From positions 1-44,578 of the forward strand of contig CAZXKQ010000015.1 in NCBI GenBank assembly GCA_964641395.1: 44,578 nt of DNA. Direction: 5' to 3'. Positions 25,264 through 33,538 of the stretch are shown here, one piece after another (the first letter of the stretch is position 1; each line of letters begins with the position of its first letter). Below the pieces are notes generated by a model that did no database searches, was not told where the DNA came from, and saw only the letters and a list, made by a program, of their open reading frames with translations. The position numbers and the translations under genes are program-made. The DNA is from CANQBR01 sp964641395. GTDB taxonomy: Bacteria > Bacillota > Negativicutes > Acidaminococcales > Acidaminococcaceae.

Positions 25264-25294
25264 GCATTATAATAGTCTTTTACAAGTATAACGC
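25264..25294 (-). promoter_or_regulatory. moaC operon promoter with candidate ModE operator
   Basis: On the minus strand GCGTTATA (25294-25287) is mirrored by TATAATGC (25271-25264), one mismatch from a perfect 8-bp inverted repeat with a 15-bp spacer. The right arm contains the -10 TATAAT; the -35 is poor. ModE operators in proteobacteria are inverted repeats of CGTTATAT type. A repressor bound here would block the promoter. Confidence 0.45.
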
Positions 25295-25376
25295 TAGTAT
25301 TAAGCCCCTTTATTGCTTGCTCTACAGCGCCTTGCTTCCTGCCCTTGATCAGCAAGAAGCTCCCTTGGAACTAGCC

Positions 25377-26330
25377 TCAGCCCCCTAAGTCCGCCAGGGC
25401 TAGGCAGGCCGGCGCCTGGGCGAAGGCGTGGCCTTGGGGTTTGCGGGCGATGACCTGGGCCATGGCCTGCCTTATGGCTTCATCCCCTGCCCCTTGCCTC
25501 AGCAGCCGCCCTAGGTCCGCCCCCTGCCTGTGGTAGAGGCAGCCGTAGAGGCGGCCCTGGCAGTCCAGCCGCACCCGGTTGCAGGCGGCACAGAAACAGT
25601 GGCTGAGGGGCTCGATAAAGCCTAGGCAGACCTGCAGCCCCCTGCTGCTGAGGCGGTAGTAACGGGCCGGACCCCGGCCTAAAGAGGGCCCTGCCCAGGG
25701 TTCTAGCCGGTAGCCCAGCTCCTGCAGGCGCTGCCGCACCACACCGCCCCTCAGTCCTGTGCTGCCTTTGTTGGCCGTCAAGGGCATCTCCTCGATGAAG
25801 CGGAGGGGTACGGCCAGGGCTGCGGCGTAGTTCAGTAACCCTAGCAGCTCCTCCCCCCCTAGGTCGGGCAGGAGCAGGCAGTTGAGCTTCACCGGCAGGC
25901 GGCAGGCTACCGCCGCCTCTATCCCCGCCAGCACCTGGGGCAGCCTGTCCTGGCCGCTCCAGCGCTGGAAGCGCCCCCTGTCCAGGCTGTCCAGGCTCAC
26001 ATTGACGCTGTCCAGGCCTAGGGCAGCCAGGGCCGGTGCCCCCTGGGCCAGGCGGGTGCCGTTGGTGGAGAGGCAGAGCCGCCCCACCAGGGGCCGCAGC
26101 TGGCGGAGGAAGTCCAGCCAGCCTGGCCGCAGCAGGGGCTCCCCCCCGGTGACCCGGATGGTGCTTATGCCCAGCTCCACAGCGCAGCGGGCCAGCCCCA
26201 CCAGCTGGGCGGGGGCCAGCTCCGGCCCTGCCTCCTCCCTGCCTGTGCGGCAGTAGCGGCAGGCCAGGTCGCAGCGCCTGGTCAGGGAGAGGCGGAGGTA
26301 GTCCACCTCCCTCTGGTAACTTCCTAGCAT
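25377..26330 (-). CDS. moaA: GTP 3',8-cyclase MoaA
   Basis: A 317-residue radical SAM enzyme that starts molybdenum cofactor synthesis. The SAM cluster motif is Cys20-x3-Cys24-x2-Cys27 in TRRCDLACRYC. GGEPLLRPGW follows. The second, C-terminal cluster uses CFCAACNRVRLDCQGRLYGC, and the chain ends in Gly-Gly, both required in MoaA. It sits between the hydroxylase genes and moaC with about 135 bp on each side, so it may have its own promoter (a TATATA box lies near 26373). Neighbours supply the following steps. Confidence 0.97.
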   Translation of the reverse strand: MLGSYQREVDYLRLSLTRRCDLACRYCRTGREEAGPELAPAQLVGLARCAVELGISTIRVTGGEPLLRPGWLDFLRQLRPLVGRLCLSTNGTRLAQGAPALAALGLDSVNVSLDSLDRGRFQRWSGQDRLPQVLAGIEAAVACRLPVKLNCLLLPDLGGEELLGLLNYAAALAVPLRFIEEMPLTANKGSTGLRGGVVRQRLQELGYRLEPWAGPSLGRGPARYYRLSSRGLQVCLGFIEPLSHCFCAACNRVRLDCQGRLYGCLYHRQGADLGRLLRQGAGDEAIRQAMAQVIARKPQGHAFAQAPACLALADLGG

Positions 26331-26466
26331 CCTCCCCCGCCTCCTTCTGCCTGCTCTCTTTCTTAAGGTATATACAGCGCCCTAGCGTCATTCTCACCTT
26401 AGAGAAACGCCTGGGTTAAAAAACTGCCTCCTGCAAGAGCATCCCCCTGCCAAGAGGCAGCGTAGT

Positions 26467-28755
26467 TTACTTCTCAGTCCGGGCCAAGGCGGCCAGGGCC
26501 ACCTGCTCCGGGGTGATGGGCAGCTCATAGAAGCGGGTGCCCAGGGCGTTGGCGATGGCGGCGGCTACGGCTGGCCCCGGGGTGTTGATCACCAGCTCCC
26601 CGATGGACTTGGCCCCGAAGGGGCCGCTCTTTTCGTAGCTAGGCTCAAACTCCACCTGGAGGCGGCCATTGTCTAGGCGGCTGGGTATCTTGTACTGCAT
26701 CAGGGAGTTTTCGTACACCCGGCCCTGGGGGCTGTAGGTGACGTTTTCGCTGAGGGCCATGCCCAGCCCCTGGACGATGCCTCCCTCCGTCTGCACCCGG
26801 GCCAGGTTGGGGTTGATACAGGTGCCGCAGTCCACCACTCCGTAGTAGTTCACCGGCCGTACCTCTCCCGTCTCTGTGTCGATATCAATCTCTGCCACCC
26901 CTACCATGAAGGGAGGGGGGGAGGCGGTGGACTTAGTGCTCACCGTCACCTCCAGGGCCAGGTCGTTGGCCAGCTGGCTGGCTGCGGCCACCTCTGCCAG
27001 GCTGAGGCTGGCGCTGCCGTCTAACTTGGCCACCCTCTGCCCGTCAAAGCCCAGTTCCGCCGCCGTGCAGCCCAGGCGGCGGGCGGCCAGGGCGCAGATC
27101 CGCTGCCGCAGCTCCTGGGCCGCCTGGTAGACTGCCTGGCCGGTAAGGTAGGTGGTGCTGGAAGCGTAGGAGCCGCTGTCGTAGGGGGAGGCGTCGGTGT
27201 CCACCCCGAAGACGCTGACTGCGTCCAGGTCGCACTCCAACACTTCGGCGGCGATCTGGGCCAGGATGGTGTCGCAGCCGGTGCCCATGTCGGCGGCGCC
27301 GATGAGGAGGTTGTAGCTCCCCTCATCCCCCAGCTTCAGGGTGGCTCCCCCTACGTCCAGGTTGCTGATGGAAGAGCCCTGCATAGCCATGGCCATGCCC
27401 AGGGCCCGCAGCTTCCCTCCCCCTAGGTCCCGGCAGAGGCCCTTCTCTTCCCAGCCGCTGATGGCCTTGGCCCGGGCCAGGCAGCGGTCTAGGGCGCAGC
27501 TGGTATTGGTCTCCCCGTAGTAGGAGGGCAGATAGTCCCCCTCGTGGGTGATGTTCATTTCCCGCAGGGCGAAGGCGTCCAGCCCCAGCTGGGCCGCCAG
27601 CTCGTTGACGGCGCTTTCCAAGGCGAACATGCCCTGGGGGGCCCCGTAGCCTCGGTAGGCGCCGGCAGACATATAGTTGGTGTATACTACGTCAGAGACG
27701 AAGCGGTAACTCTCCGTCCGGTAGAGGGTGATGGGCTTGTGGCCCGCTAAGTCTACGGTAGTAGGGCCGTGATCCCCGTAGGCCCCGGTATTGGAAAGGG
27801 CGTACATATCGATGCCCCGGATGCGGCCGTCCCTCATAGCCCCCAGGCGGATCCGGATCTGCATCTCGTGGCGGGGGCTGGAGGCGGTCATGGCCTCATA
27901 GCGGCTGAACACCAGCTTGCTAGGCTTCTTAGTCTGCCAGGTGACGAAGGCAGGGTACATCTCGCTGATACAGGTCTGCTTGGCGCCGAAACCGCCGCCG
28001 ATGCGGGGCTTCAGCACCCGGATCTTGCTCTTAGGCAGGCCCAGGGCGTTGGCCACGATGCGGCGGACGTGGAAGGGCACCTGGGTAGCGCTGGTGACCA
28101 CCAGGCGGCCGTAGGCGTCCAGGGTGCAGAAGGTGCGGAAGGTCTCCATCATGCACTGCTGCACCGCCTTGGTGTGGTAGGTGCGGTCCAGCACCAGGTC
28201 GCAGCTGGCCAGGGTGGCCTCGATGTCCCCGTTGCCGCTCTCTGCATGGGCGCAGAGGTTGCGCTTATTATCCGCCCCTACGGGACAGAGGGCCTGCCAG
28301 TCCGCCTCAGGGTGGACCAAGATAGGGTTGTCCTTGGCTGTGGTAAAGTCTAAGAGGGGCTCCAGCACCTCGTACTCCACCTTCAGCAGGGAGAGGGCCC
28401 GCTCCACCGCCGCCTCCGTGCGGCCGGCTACGATGGCCACCGGATCCCCGATGTAGCGCAGCCGCCTGTCTAACAGCAGGTGGTCGCAGGGGCTGGCCTC
28501 CGGGTAGGTCTGGCCGGCCAGGGTGAAGCGGCGGGCGCCGGCCGGGACATCCTCCCAGGTATAGACGGCCTCGATGTCCGGCAGCAGCAGGGCCGCCTGC
28601 TTGTTAACCTTCTTCACCAGGGCGCTGGCGTAGGGAGAGCGGAGTAATTTTACGATTAAGCAGTCTTTAGGGGCCAGGTCGTCGGTGTAGACAGGCTGGC
28701 CTGTTAAAAGCTGCAGCGCGTCCTTCTTCGGCACCGCCGTGTTGACCAGTTTCAC
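26467..28755 (-). CDS. Xanthine dehydrogenase-family molybdenum subunit
   Basis: A 762-residue molybdopterin-binding subunit of a molybdenum hydroxylase. Key segments are GGGFGAKQ (cofactor loop), GAYRGYGAPQGMFALESAVNE, EGGIVQGLGMAL, and GAKSIGELVINTPGPA near the C-terminus with the catalytic Glu. The start is GTG at 28755 after GGGAGGTGG, overlapping the stop of the iron-sulfur gene by 4 bases; the longer in-frame extension is the end of that gene in another frame. The split three-gene layout (FAD, 2Fe-2S, Mo) is typical of anaerobes. The adjacent purine permease makes xanthine or hypoxanthine the best guess for substrate; other purine-like substrates remain possible. Confidence 0.93.
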   Translation of the reverse strand: MKLVNTAVPKKDALQLLTGQPVYTDDLAPKDCLIVKLLRSPYASALVKKVNKQAALLLPDIEAVYTWEDVPAGARRFTLAGQTYPEASPCDHLLLDRRLRYIGDPVAIVAGRTEAAVERALSLLKVEYEVLEPLLDFTTAKDNPILVHPEADWQALCPVGADNKRNLCAHAESGNGDIEATLASCDLVLDRTYHTKAVQQCMMETFRTFCTLDAYGRLVVTSATQVPFHVRRIVANALGLPKSKIRVLKPRIGGGFGAKQTCISEMYPAFVTWQTKKPSKLVFSRYEAMTASSPRHEMQIRIRLGAMRDGRIRGIDMYALSNTGAYGDHGPTTVDLAGHKPITLYRTESYRFVSDVVYTNYMSAGAYRGYGAPQGMFALESAVNELAAQLGLDAFALREMNITHEGDYLPSYYGETNTSCALDRCLARAKAISGWEEKGLCRDLGGGKLRALGMAMAMQGSSISNLDVGGATLKLGDEGSYNLLIGAADMGTGCDTILAQIAAEVLECDLDAVSVFGVDTDASPYDSGSYASSTTYLTGQAVYQAAQELRQRICALAARRLGCTAAELGFDGQRVAKLDGSASLSLAEVAAASQLANDLALEVTVSTKSTASPPPFMVGVAEIDIDTETGEVRPVNYYGVVDCGTCINPNLARVQTEGGIVQGLGMALSENVTYSPQGRVYENSLMQYKIPSRLDNGRLQVEFEPSYEKSGPFGAKSIGELVINTPGPAVAAAIANALGTRFYELPITPEQVALAALARTEK

Positions 28756-29228
28756 CGTCCCCCACCTCCCTTGTGAGCCTTCCGCCAGGCGAGGAAGTTG
28801 AGGATGCCCCGCAGCTGCCCTTCGTAACCGGAGCAACGGCAGAGGTTGCCGGCCAGGTAGGCCCTGATCTCCTCTACGCTAGGCTCCTCCTTCTCCCGCA
28901 GCAGGGCCAGGGCGTTCATGACGAAGCCGGGGTTACAGAAGCCGCACTGCTCCGCCCCCTCTGCGGCGATGAAGGGGGCCAGCTCTGCCGCCTCCTGCTG
29001 CAGCCCTTCCAAGGTGGTGACGGAGCGGCCCTCCGCCCTAGCGGCCAAGAGGGAGCAGGACAGTACCGGCCGGCCGTCCAAGAAGACGGTGCAGAGGCCG
29101 CAGTTGCTGGTTTCACAGCCCCGCTTCACGCTGTAGCAGCCTTCCCGGCGGAGGAAGTCCAGCAACAGGTCGCCGGCCTGGATGGTACGGCTTATCTTCT
29201 TCCCGTTGAGAGTCAGCTTAAGCTCCAT
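28752..29228 (-). CDS. Xanthine dehydrogenase-family 2Fe-2S subunit
   Basis: A 158-residue electron-transfer subunit with two [2Fe-2S] clusters. The plant-ferredoxin-like N-terminal cluster is GCETSNCGLCTVFLDG with a fourth Cys in PVLSCS. The C-terminal helical domain has EQCGFCNPGF and GNLCRCSGY. It passes electrons from the molybdenum site to FAD. It overlaps the FAD gene by 11 bases and the molybdenum-subunit gene by 4 bases, so the three are translated as one unit. Confidence 0.97.
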   Translation of the reverse strand: MELKLTLNGKKISRTIQAGDLLLDFLRREGCYSVKRGCETSNCGLCTVFLDGRPVLSCSLLAARAEGRSVTTLEGLQQEAAELAPFIAAEGAEQCGFCNPGFVMNALALLREKEEPSVEEIRAYLAGNLCRCSGYEGQLRGILNFLAWRKAHKGGGGR

Positions 29229-30027
29229 GGCCGCCCTCCTTTAGGTAGCAGGACCGCAGGGCCCTGGCGGTGAGCACCCCCACTAGGTGGCTGCGGTAGG
29301 CGGCGCTGCCCCGGGTATTGCTGCCGGTGGGCACGGTGGCCGCCGCCTGGGCGGCTAGGGCCCCTATCTCCGCCTCCCCCAGGCTCCTGCCGGCGTAGTC
29401 CTCTAAGCCTGGCAGCAGCAGGGCCTTCCCCGGCCTAGCCCCGATGGCGATGCGGAGGCCGGCAGGCCGGACTGCGCAGGCGCAGGTGAGCAGGGGAAAG
29501 TCGGTCTCCGTCAGCCGGGCCGACTGGTAGGCCACGGCTACAGGCTCCTCCCCAGGCAGGCCCAGGTGGGTGATGATGTCCCTATCGTAGGGCAGGTTTA
29601 CGTAGTCCGCCAGGGGCAGGGGGCCCCGCTTATAGAGCTCCACAGTGGCATCTAAGGCTAAAAAGAGGGTGAGCACGTCGCTAAAGCCGAAGCGGCCGTA
29701 GATGCTGCCCCCCAGGGTGGCCAGGTTGCGGAACTGCACCCCTACGATGCGGCCCACAGCCTGGGCTGCCGCCCCCTGGCTGTAGGCGGCCAGGGGCTGG
29801 GACAGCTCTAGCTGGCGCAGGGTCACCATGGCGCCCAGCCGCAGCCCCTCCGGGCCCTCCTCTATCTTGTCTAGGCCTAGGCCTCCTAGGTCGATGGCGG
29901 TCTGCACCCCGTAGCGGCTCAGCTTCAGCCACAGCATGCCCCCTAGGAGGCGGTTGCCCCGCTTCTGGTTCAGCTGGTAGGCCTCCTCCAGGCTGGCCGC
30001 CCTGTGATACTCTCGGATGCTGATCAT
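29218..30027 (-). CDS. Xanthine dehydrogenase-family FAD-binding subunit
   Basis: A 269-residue FAD-binding subunit with LGGMLWLKLSRYG near residue 28 and the characteristic VGVQFRNLATLGGSIYGRFGFSD segment that binds flavin. The ATG at 30027 follows AGGAGG and gives the usual MISIREYHRAASLEEAY start; the 82-residue upstream extension is not coding. It is the first gene of the hydroxylase operon, divergent from mocA. Electrons would leave to NAD or another acceptor at this subunit. Confidence 0.94.
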   Translation of the reverse strand: MISIREYHRAASLEEAYQLNQKRGNRLLGGMLWLKLSRYGVQTAIDLGGLGLDKIEEGPEGLRLGAMVTLRQLELSQPLAAYSQGAAAQAVGRIVGVQFRNLATLGGSIYGRFGFSDVLTLFLALDATVELYKRGPLPLADYVNLPYDRDIITHLGLPGEEPVAVAYQSARLTETDFPLLTCACAVRPAGLRIAIGARPGKALLLPGLEDYAGRSLGEAEIGALAAQAAATVPTGSNTRGSAAYRSHLVGVLTARALRSCYLKEGGHGA

Positions 30028-30126
30028 AGTCTGCCTCCTAGCTCCTAGTGGGTGTAATCTTCCTCCCCTAGTATAACATAAGATGGCTGGCTCGACTAGG
30101 GCTGGCGGCAAATTAGCTCCCCTGCC

Positions 30127-30155
30127 TTGCCAGCCGGGCGGACTTGCCGTACAAT
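30127..30155 (+). promoter_or_regulatory. mocA promoter
   Basis: TTGCCA (30127-30132) and TACAAT (30150-30155) are separated by exactly 17 bp, 32 bp upstream of the start. Confidence 0.7.
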
Positions 30156-30187
30156 AGAGGGAAAGAAGCCTGGAGGTGGGCCCGAGC

Positions 30188-30790
30188 ATGAAGGAAGCAA
30201 AACCAGAAGACTTAAAGAGGATAGCCTGCATCATCCTGGCCTCCGGCAGCAGTAAGCGCTTCGGCAGCAACAAGCTGCTAGCCCTGCTCCAGGGCCGGCC
30301 CCTCCTCAGTTATATCTTGGAGGCCAGCGCCTGCCTCCCCTGCCGCCTGGTCACCACCCGCAGCCAGGAGGTGGCAGAGCTGTGCCGTCAGCAGGCGGTG
30401 CCCTGCCTCCTCCACCACAGGCCCCAGCTGTCCGACAGCATCGCCCTAGGCACCCAGGGGGCCTTGGACAGCTACGGCCCCGGCCTGCAGGGCCTCCTCT
30501 TCTGTCCTGGGGACCAGCCCTTCCTCCGCCCTGCCAGCCTCCTCCGCCTCTGCTACGACTTCCTGGCCGCCCCGGGCTACATCTACCGGCTGGCCTACGG
30601 GGGCCAGGCTGGCAGCCCCGTCCTCTTCCCTGCCGCCTTGGCGCCGCAGCTGCTGCATCTGCCTCCCGGCTGGGGCGGCGCCTACCTGCTAAAAAAACAG
30701 CCTGAGCTGCTGCGGACTACAGCGGCTCAGGCTGCTAAAGAGCTAGTGGATATAGATACGGTGGCTGACCTAGAGGGCTGCCAGGCTTAG
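30188..30790 (+). CDS. MocA-type molybdenum cofactor nucleotidyltransferase
   Basis: A 200-residue NTP-transferase. The N-terminal loop IILASGSSKRFGSNKLLALLQGRPLL is the nucleotide-binding motif of the MobA/MocA family, and CPGDQPFLRP contains the metal-binding Asp region. MocA adds CMP to molybdenum cofactor to give the dinucleotide form used by many hydroxylases. ATG at 30188 is preferred, with GGAGGT upstream; a GTG 12 bp earlier is possible. It is divergent from the hydroxylase genes, and its stop overlaps that of the convergent permease gene by 3 bases. Confidence 0.85.
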   Translation: MKEAKPEDLKRIACIILASGSSKRFGSNKLLALLQGRPLLSYILEASACLPCRLVTTRSQEVAELCRQQAVPCLLHHRPQLSDSIALGTQGALDSYGPGLQGLLFCPGDQPFLRPASLLRLCYDFLAAPGYIYRLAYGGQAGSPVLFPAALAPQLLHLPPGWGGAYLLKKQPELLRTTAAQAAKELVDIDTVADLEGCQA

Positions 30791-32184
30791 GCCTCCCTGT
30801 CCTTAGGCAGCACGATGTTCAACAAGATGGCCACTACGGCTGCCGGCACGATGCCGCTGCCGCCGAAGATCAGGTTGATGAACATAGGAGCGTGGGCCAA
30901 AATCCGGGGTGTGGCCCCCATGCCGTAGCCCACCCCCAGGGCCACAGCCACGATGGTCAGGTTGCGGGCGGTGAGGGGGCCCTTGGTGATAAGCATGATG
31001 CCGCTGACCACGATGCTGGAGAACATCATTACCGCCGCACCCCCCAGTACCGACTGGGGCATGATGGAGATCAAGGCTCCCAGCTTAGGTATGAGGCCGC
31101 ACAGCACCAGGAAGATGGCGCCGGTGGCCAGGGCGAAGCGGTTGACTATCTTAGTCATAGTCACCAGGCCTACGTTCTGGCTGAAGGAAGTGTTAGGCAG
31201 CACCCCGAAGAGGGCGGCGAAGGTGGAGCCCCAGCCGTCGCAGATGACGCCGCCGGACAGCTCCTTATCCGTAGCCTCCCGGTTCATGCCTCCCTCCATG
31301 ACGCCGGAGATGTCCCCTACGGTTTCCACCGCGGTGACGATGAACATGATGCCTACCGGCACGATGGCCCGCATATCCCACACGATGTCCACCGGCAGCA
31401 GGCTGGGTATGGCCAGCCAGTCAGCCTGGGCCACCTTGTCCCAGTTCAGCACCCAGGCCTTCACGTACTCCGCCCCGCCAGCAGTCCCGGTCTGGGGCAG
31501 GAGGAAGCCCATGACGAAGGCTACCAAGTAGCCGGCTATGATGCCGAAGAGGATGGCGGCGTTGCTGATGATGCCGCTGCCCCAGTGCTTACAGAGCAGG
31601 ATGACGCAGAGGACGAAGAGGCCCAGGCCGATGTTCTCCATGCTGCCGAAGTCCTTGGCCGCCACCCCGCCGCCGAAGGAGTTGATGCCCACGGAGATGA
31701 GGGAGAGGCCGATGGACAGCACTACGGTGCCGGTGACGATGGAGGGGAAGAAGCGCCGCAGAGGCTTCAGGAAGAAGCCCAGCACCCCTTCGAAGAGGCC
31801 GCCGATGATGGAGGCCCCCATCATGGCTCCGTAGGTCACTACGCCGCTGCCCATGGTCTTAGCCACCCCGCTGAAGACGCCGATGAAGCCGCTGCTAGTG
31901 CCCATGATGATGGGCACCTTGCCGCCGCAGGGGCCGATGGCGTAGAGCTGCACCAGGGTAACCAAGCCGGCGATGATCATGGCGTTCTGTAAGAGGCTGA
32001 TCTGCAGGTCCGCCAGGTCGCTGCCGCCGGTAATGCCGCAGGCGCCGGTGATGATGAGCAGGGGGGTCAGGTTGCCTACGAACATGGCCAGCACGTGCTG
32101 CAGGCCTAGGGGCAAGGCCTGGGCTAGTCCTAACTTGCCGTAGTAGTCATAGGCCGCCTTGGATATTTTCTTATCGTCGCTCAT
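30787..32184 (-). CDS. NCS2-family purine (xanthine/uric acid) permease
   Basis: A 465-residue transporter with 12-14 predicted membrane segments. The nucleobase:cation symporter-2 signature SQNVGLVTMTKIVNR and the preceding GVLPNTSF are present, as is the N-terminal GLQHVLAMFVGNLTPLLI motif. Relatives carry xanthine, uric acid or uracil; the hydroxylase next door points to purines. ATG at 32184 is chosen because AGGAGG lies six bases upstream. It has its own promoter and a PurR-box-like palindrome upstream. The gene converges on mocA. Confidence 0.93.
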   Translation of the reverse strand: MSDDKKISKAAYDYYGKLGLAQALPLGLQHVLAMFVGNLTPLLIITGACGITGGSDLADLQISLLQNAMIIAGLVTLVQLYAIGPCGGKVPIIMGTSSGFIGVFSGVAKTMGSGVVTYGAMMGASIIGGLFEGVLGFFLKPLRRFFPSIVTGTVVLSIGLSLISVGINSFGGGVAAKDFGSMENIGLGLFVLCVILLCKHWGSGIISNAAILFGIIAGYLVAFVMGFLLPQTGTAGGAEYVKAWVLNWDKVAQADWLAIPSLLPVDIVWDMRAIVPVGIMFIVTAVETVGDISGVMEGGMNREATDKELSGGVICDGWGSTFAALFGVLPNTSFSQNVGLVTMTKIVNRFALATGAIFLVLCGLIPKLGALISIMPQSVLGGAAVMMFSSIVVSGIMLITKGPLTARNLTIVAVALGVGYGMGATPRILAHAPMFINLIFGGSGIVPAAVVAILLNIVLPKDREA

Positions 32185-32214
32185 AGTCATCCTCCTCATC
32201 GAAGTGATGGCTAA

Positions 32215-32243
32215 ATTTTATTACAAAATAAGGCAAAAAACAA
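32215..32243 (-). promoter_or_regulatory. Permease promoter
   Basis: TTGTTT (32243-32238) and TAAAAT (32220-32215) are separated by 17 bp on the minus strand, 30 bp before the start codon. Confidence 0.6.
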
Positions 32244-32259
32244 GGGCTTTTCCCCTTTT
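32234..32259 (-). terminator. Hairpin with T run upstream of the permease gene
   Basis: On the minus strand AAGGGG and CCCTT enclose a short A-rich loop and are followed by GTTTTTTG. It would stop transcripts from the upstream tRNA genes, or act as an attenuator for the permease. It overlaps the -35 of the promoter above. Confidence 0.55.
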
Positions 32260-32290
32260 TAACGGCAAAAATCTCCTTTTCTCTCTGGAG

Positions 32291-32312
32291 ATGTTCGGCA
32301 CGTTGCGAACAT
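32291..32312. promoter_or_regulatory. PurR-box-like inverted repeat
   Basis: Perfect 7-bp inverted repeat ATGTTCG (32291-32297) and CGAACAT (32306-32312) with an 8-bp spacer. CCGAACAT matches the core of the B. subtilis PurR box (AWWWCCGAACWWT). It lies about 50 bp upstream of the permease -35, where PurR sites often lie. Confidence 0.45.
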
Positions 32313-32369
32313 TGGCCTTGAGCCAGGCCGCCCCTGCCCCGACCTCCCTGCCAGTCCGGAAAATAAACT

Positions 32370-32401
32370 AAGGCACGAGCTATACGCCTGTGCCTTTTTT
32401 T

Positions 32402-32402
<1 letters not shown>
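32370..32402 (+). terminator. Terminator-like hairpin abutting tRNA-Arg
   Basis: AGGCAC (32371-32376) and GTGCCT (32390-32395) form a stem followed on the plus strand by eight T residues. On the minus strand the stem is followed by a weaker T-rich stretch, so it may also end the tRNA transcript. No plus-strand gene upstream is obvious. Confidence 0.55.
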
Positions 32403-32478
<76 letters not shown>

Positions 32479-32481
32479 CTA

Positions 32482-32555
32482 TGGAGCGGGCGATGGGAAT
32501 CGAACCCACAACATCAGCTTGGAAGGCTGGAGTTTTACCACTAAACTACGCCCGC
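32482..32555 (-). tRNA. tRNA-Gly (TCC)
   Basis: 74-nt cloverleaf on the minus strand: acceptor GCGGGCG, anticodon loop CTTCCAA, T-loop GGTTCGATTCC, and encoded CCA. It is separated by 3 bp from tRNA-Arg. Confidence 0.95.
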
Positions 32556-32599
32556 AGATGAAAGGGACGGCCCTGACCGTCTAGCCAGGGCTAAAAAGC

Positions 32600-32676
32600 T
32601 GGTCGGAGCGGCAGGATTTGAACCTGCGACCCCCTGCTCCCAAGGCAGGTGCTCTACCAACCTGAGCCACGCCCCG
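32600..32676 (-). tRNA. tRNA-Pro (TGG)
   Basis: 77-nt cloverleaf on the minus strand: acceptor CGGGGCG with CGCTCCG, anticodon loop CTTGGGA, T-loop GGTTCAAATCC, and encoded CCA. First of the cluster. Confidence 0.95.
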
Positions 32677-32688
32677 AACAACAGAGAT

Positions 32689-32717
32689 ATTATACCTATT
32701 TTTTCCCCCTAAGTCAA
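32689..32717 (-). promoter_or_regulatory. Promoter of the Pro-Gly-Arg tRNA cluster
   Basis: TTGACT (32717-32712) and TATAAT (32694-32689) are separated by 17 bp on the minus strand, 12 bp before tRNA-Pro. Confidence 0.85.
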
Positions 32718-32775
32718 GCCCTGGGGCTGGACAAAGTTCCCTGCCGCCAAAGCCAGGCTGGGGCCGCCTAGGCCC

Positions 32776-33525
32776 TCAGCGGAAGCGGCAGCCCTCCTGT
32801 TGGGCGTTGGTGAAAACCGTATCCTTCAAGACGGCTCCCCGCAGGTCCGCCTGGTAGAGGGAGGTGCGGCTGAAATCCGCCTGCTCTAGCTTGGCCCGGC
32901 GGAGATCCGCCCCCCCTAGGTGGGCCCCGGCCAAGTCGGCCTGCTCCAGGTCGGCGTTCTTGGCCAGCACATGGTAGAGGTTGGCCCCTCGGAAGGAGGC
33001 GTGCTTCAGGCTGGACCCCTCCAACCAGGAAAAGGGCAGGTTGGCGTAGTCAAAGCGGGCATAGTCAGCCTGGATCTGGCTGAAGGAAGCCTCCATAGCA
33101 TCGCAGTAGCTGAGGTCCGCATTGAGGAACTTGGCGCCCCCTAATTGGGCCCGCTCCAGCTTGGCCCCTCGCAGCTTGGCGTTGGTAAAATCCGCCTCCT
33201 GGGCCTGGGCCAGCCGTAGGCGGGCGCCGCTCAGCTCCGCCCCCCTGAAGCTGGTCTGATAGAGGAAGGTCTGGATGAGGAAGGCGCCGGCCAGGTTGGC
33301 CCCGTCTAGCTTGGCACCGCTTAAACGGGCCTCGGTGAAGTCGCAGCCCTGGAAGTCCCGCCCCCGCAGGTCGTAACCGCTGAGGTCCGCCCCGGCCAGA
33401 TTCGCTCCAGGGCAGTCCTCACCGGCCACAGCCCGGGCCAGGGCGGCATTATCATAGGCCTGGGCCACAGAGGCCAGGCCTAGGCTGCCTAAGATGAGGG
33501 TTAGGGCCAGGATCCCCTTGGACAT
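32776..33525 (-). CDS. Exported pentapeptide-repeat protein
   Basis: A 249-residue protein with a signal peptide (MSKGILALTLILGSLGLA, cleavage likely after AQA) and then about 35 consecutive five-residue repeats of the A(D/N)LxG type, such as ANLAGADLSGYDLRG and ADLAGAHLGGADLRRA. These fold into a right-handed quadrilateral beta-helix. The function is unknown. Because it is exported, a gyrase-protecting role like Qnr is unlikely. ATG at 33525 follows AAGGAGGT with 7-base spacing. It ends an operon with the SpeD-like and HAD genes. Confidence 0.88.
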   Translation of the reverse strand: MSKGILALTLILGSLGLASVAQAYDNAALARAVAGEDCPGANLAGADLSGYDLRGRDFQGCDFTEARLSGAKLDGANLAGAFLIQTFLYQTSFRGAELSGARLRLAQAQEADFTNAKLRGAKLERAQLGGAKFLNADLSYCDAMEASFSQIQADYARFDYANLPFSWLEGSSLKHASFRGANLYHVLAKNADLEQADLAGAHLGGADLRRAKLEQADFSRTSLYQADLRGAVLKDTVFTNAQQEGCRFR

Positions 33526-33538
33526 AGTCGCCACCTCC

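Noticed and set aside
30892..31992. 366-residue plus-strand ORF opposite the purine permease
   Set aside because: His/Asp/Gln/Gly-rich antisense shadow, no ribosome-binding site or domain.
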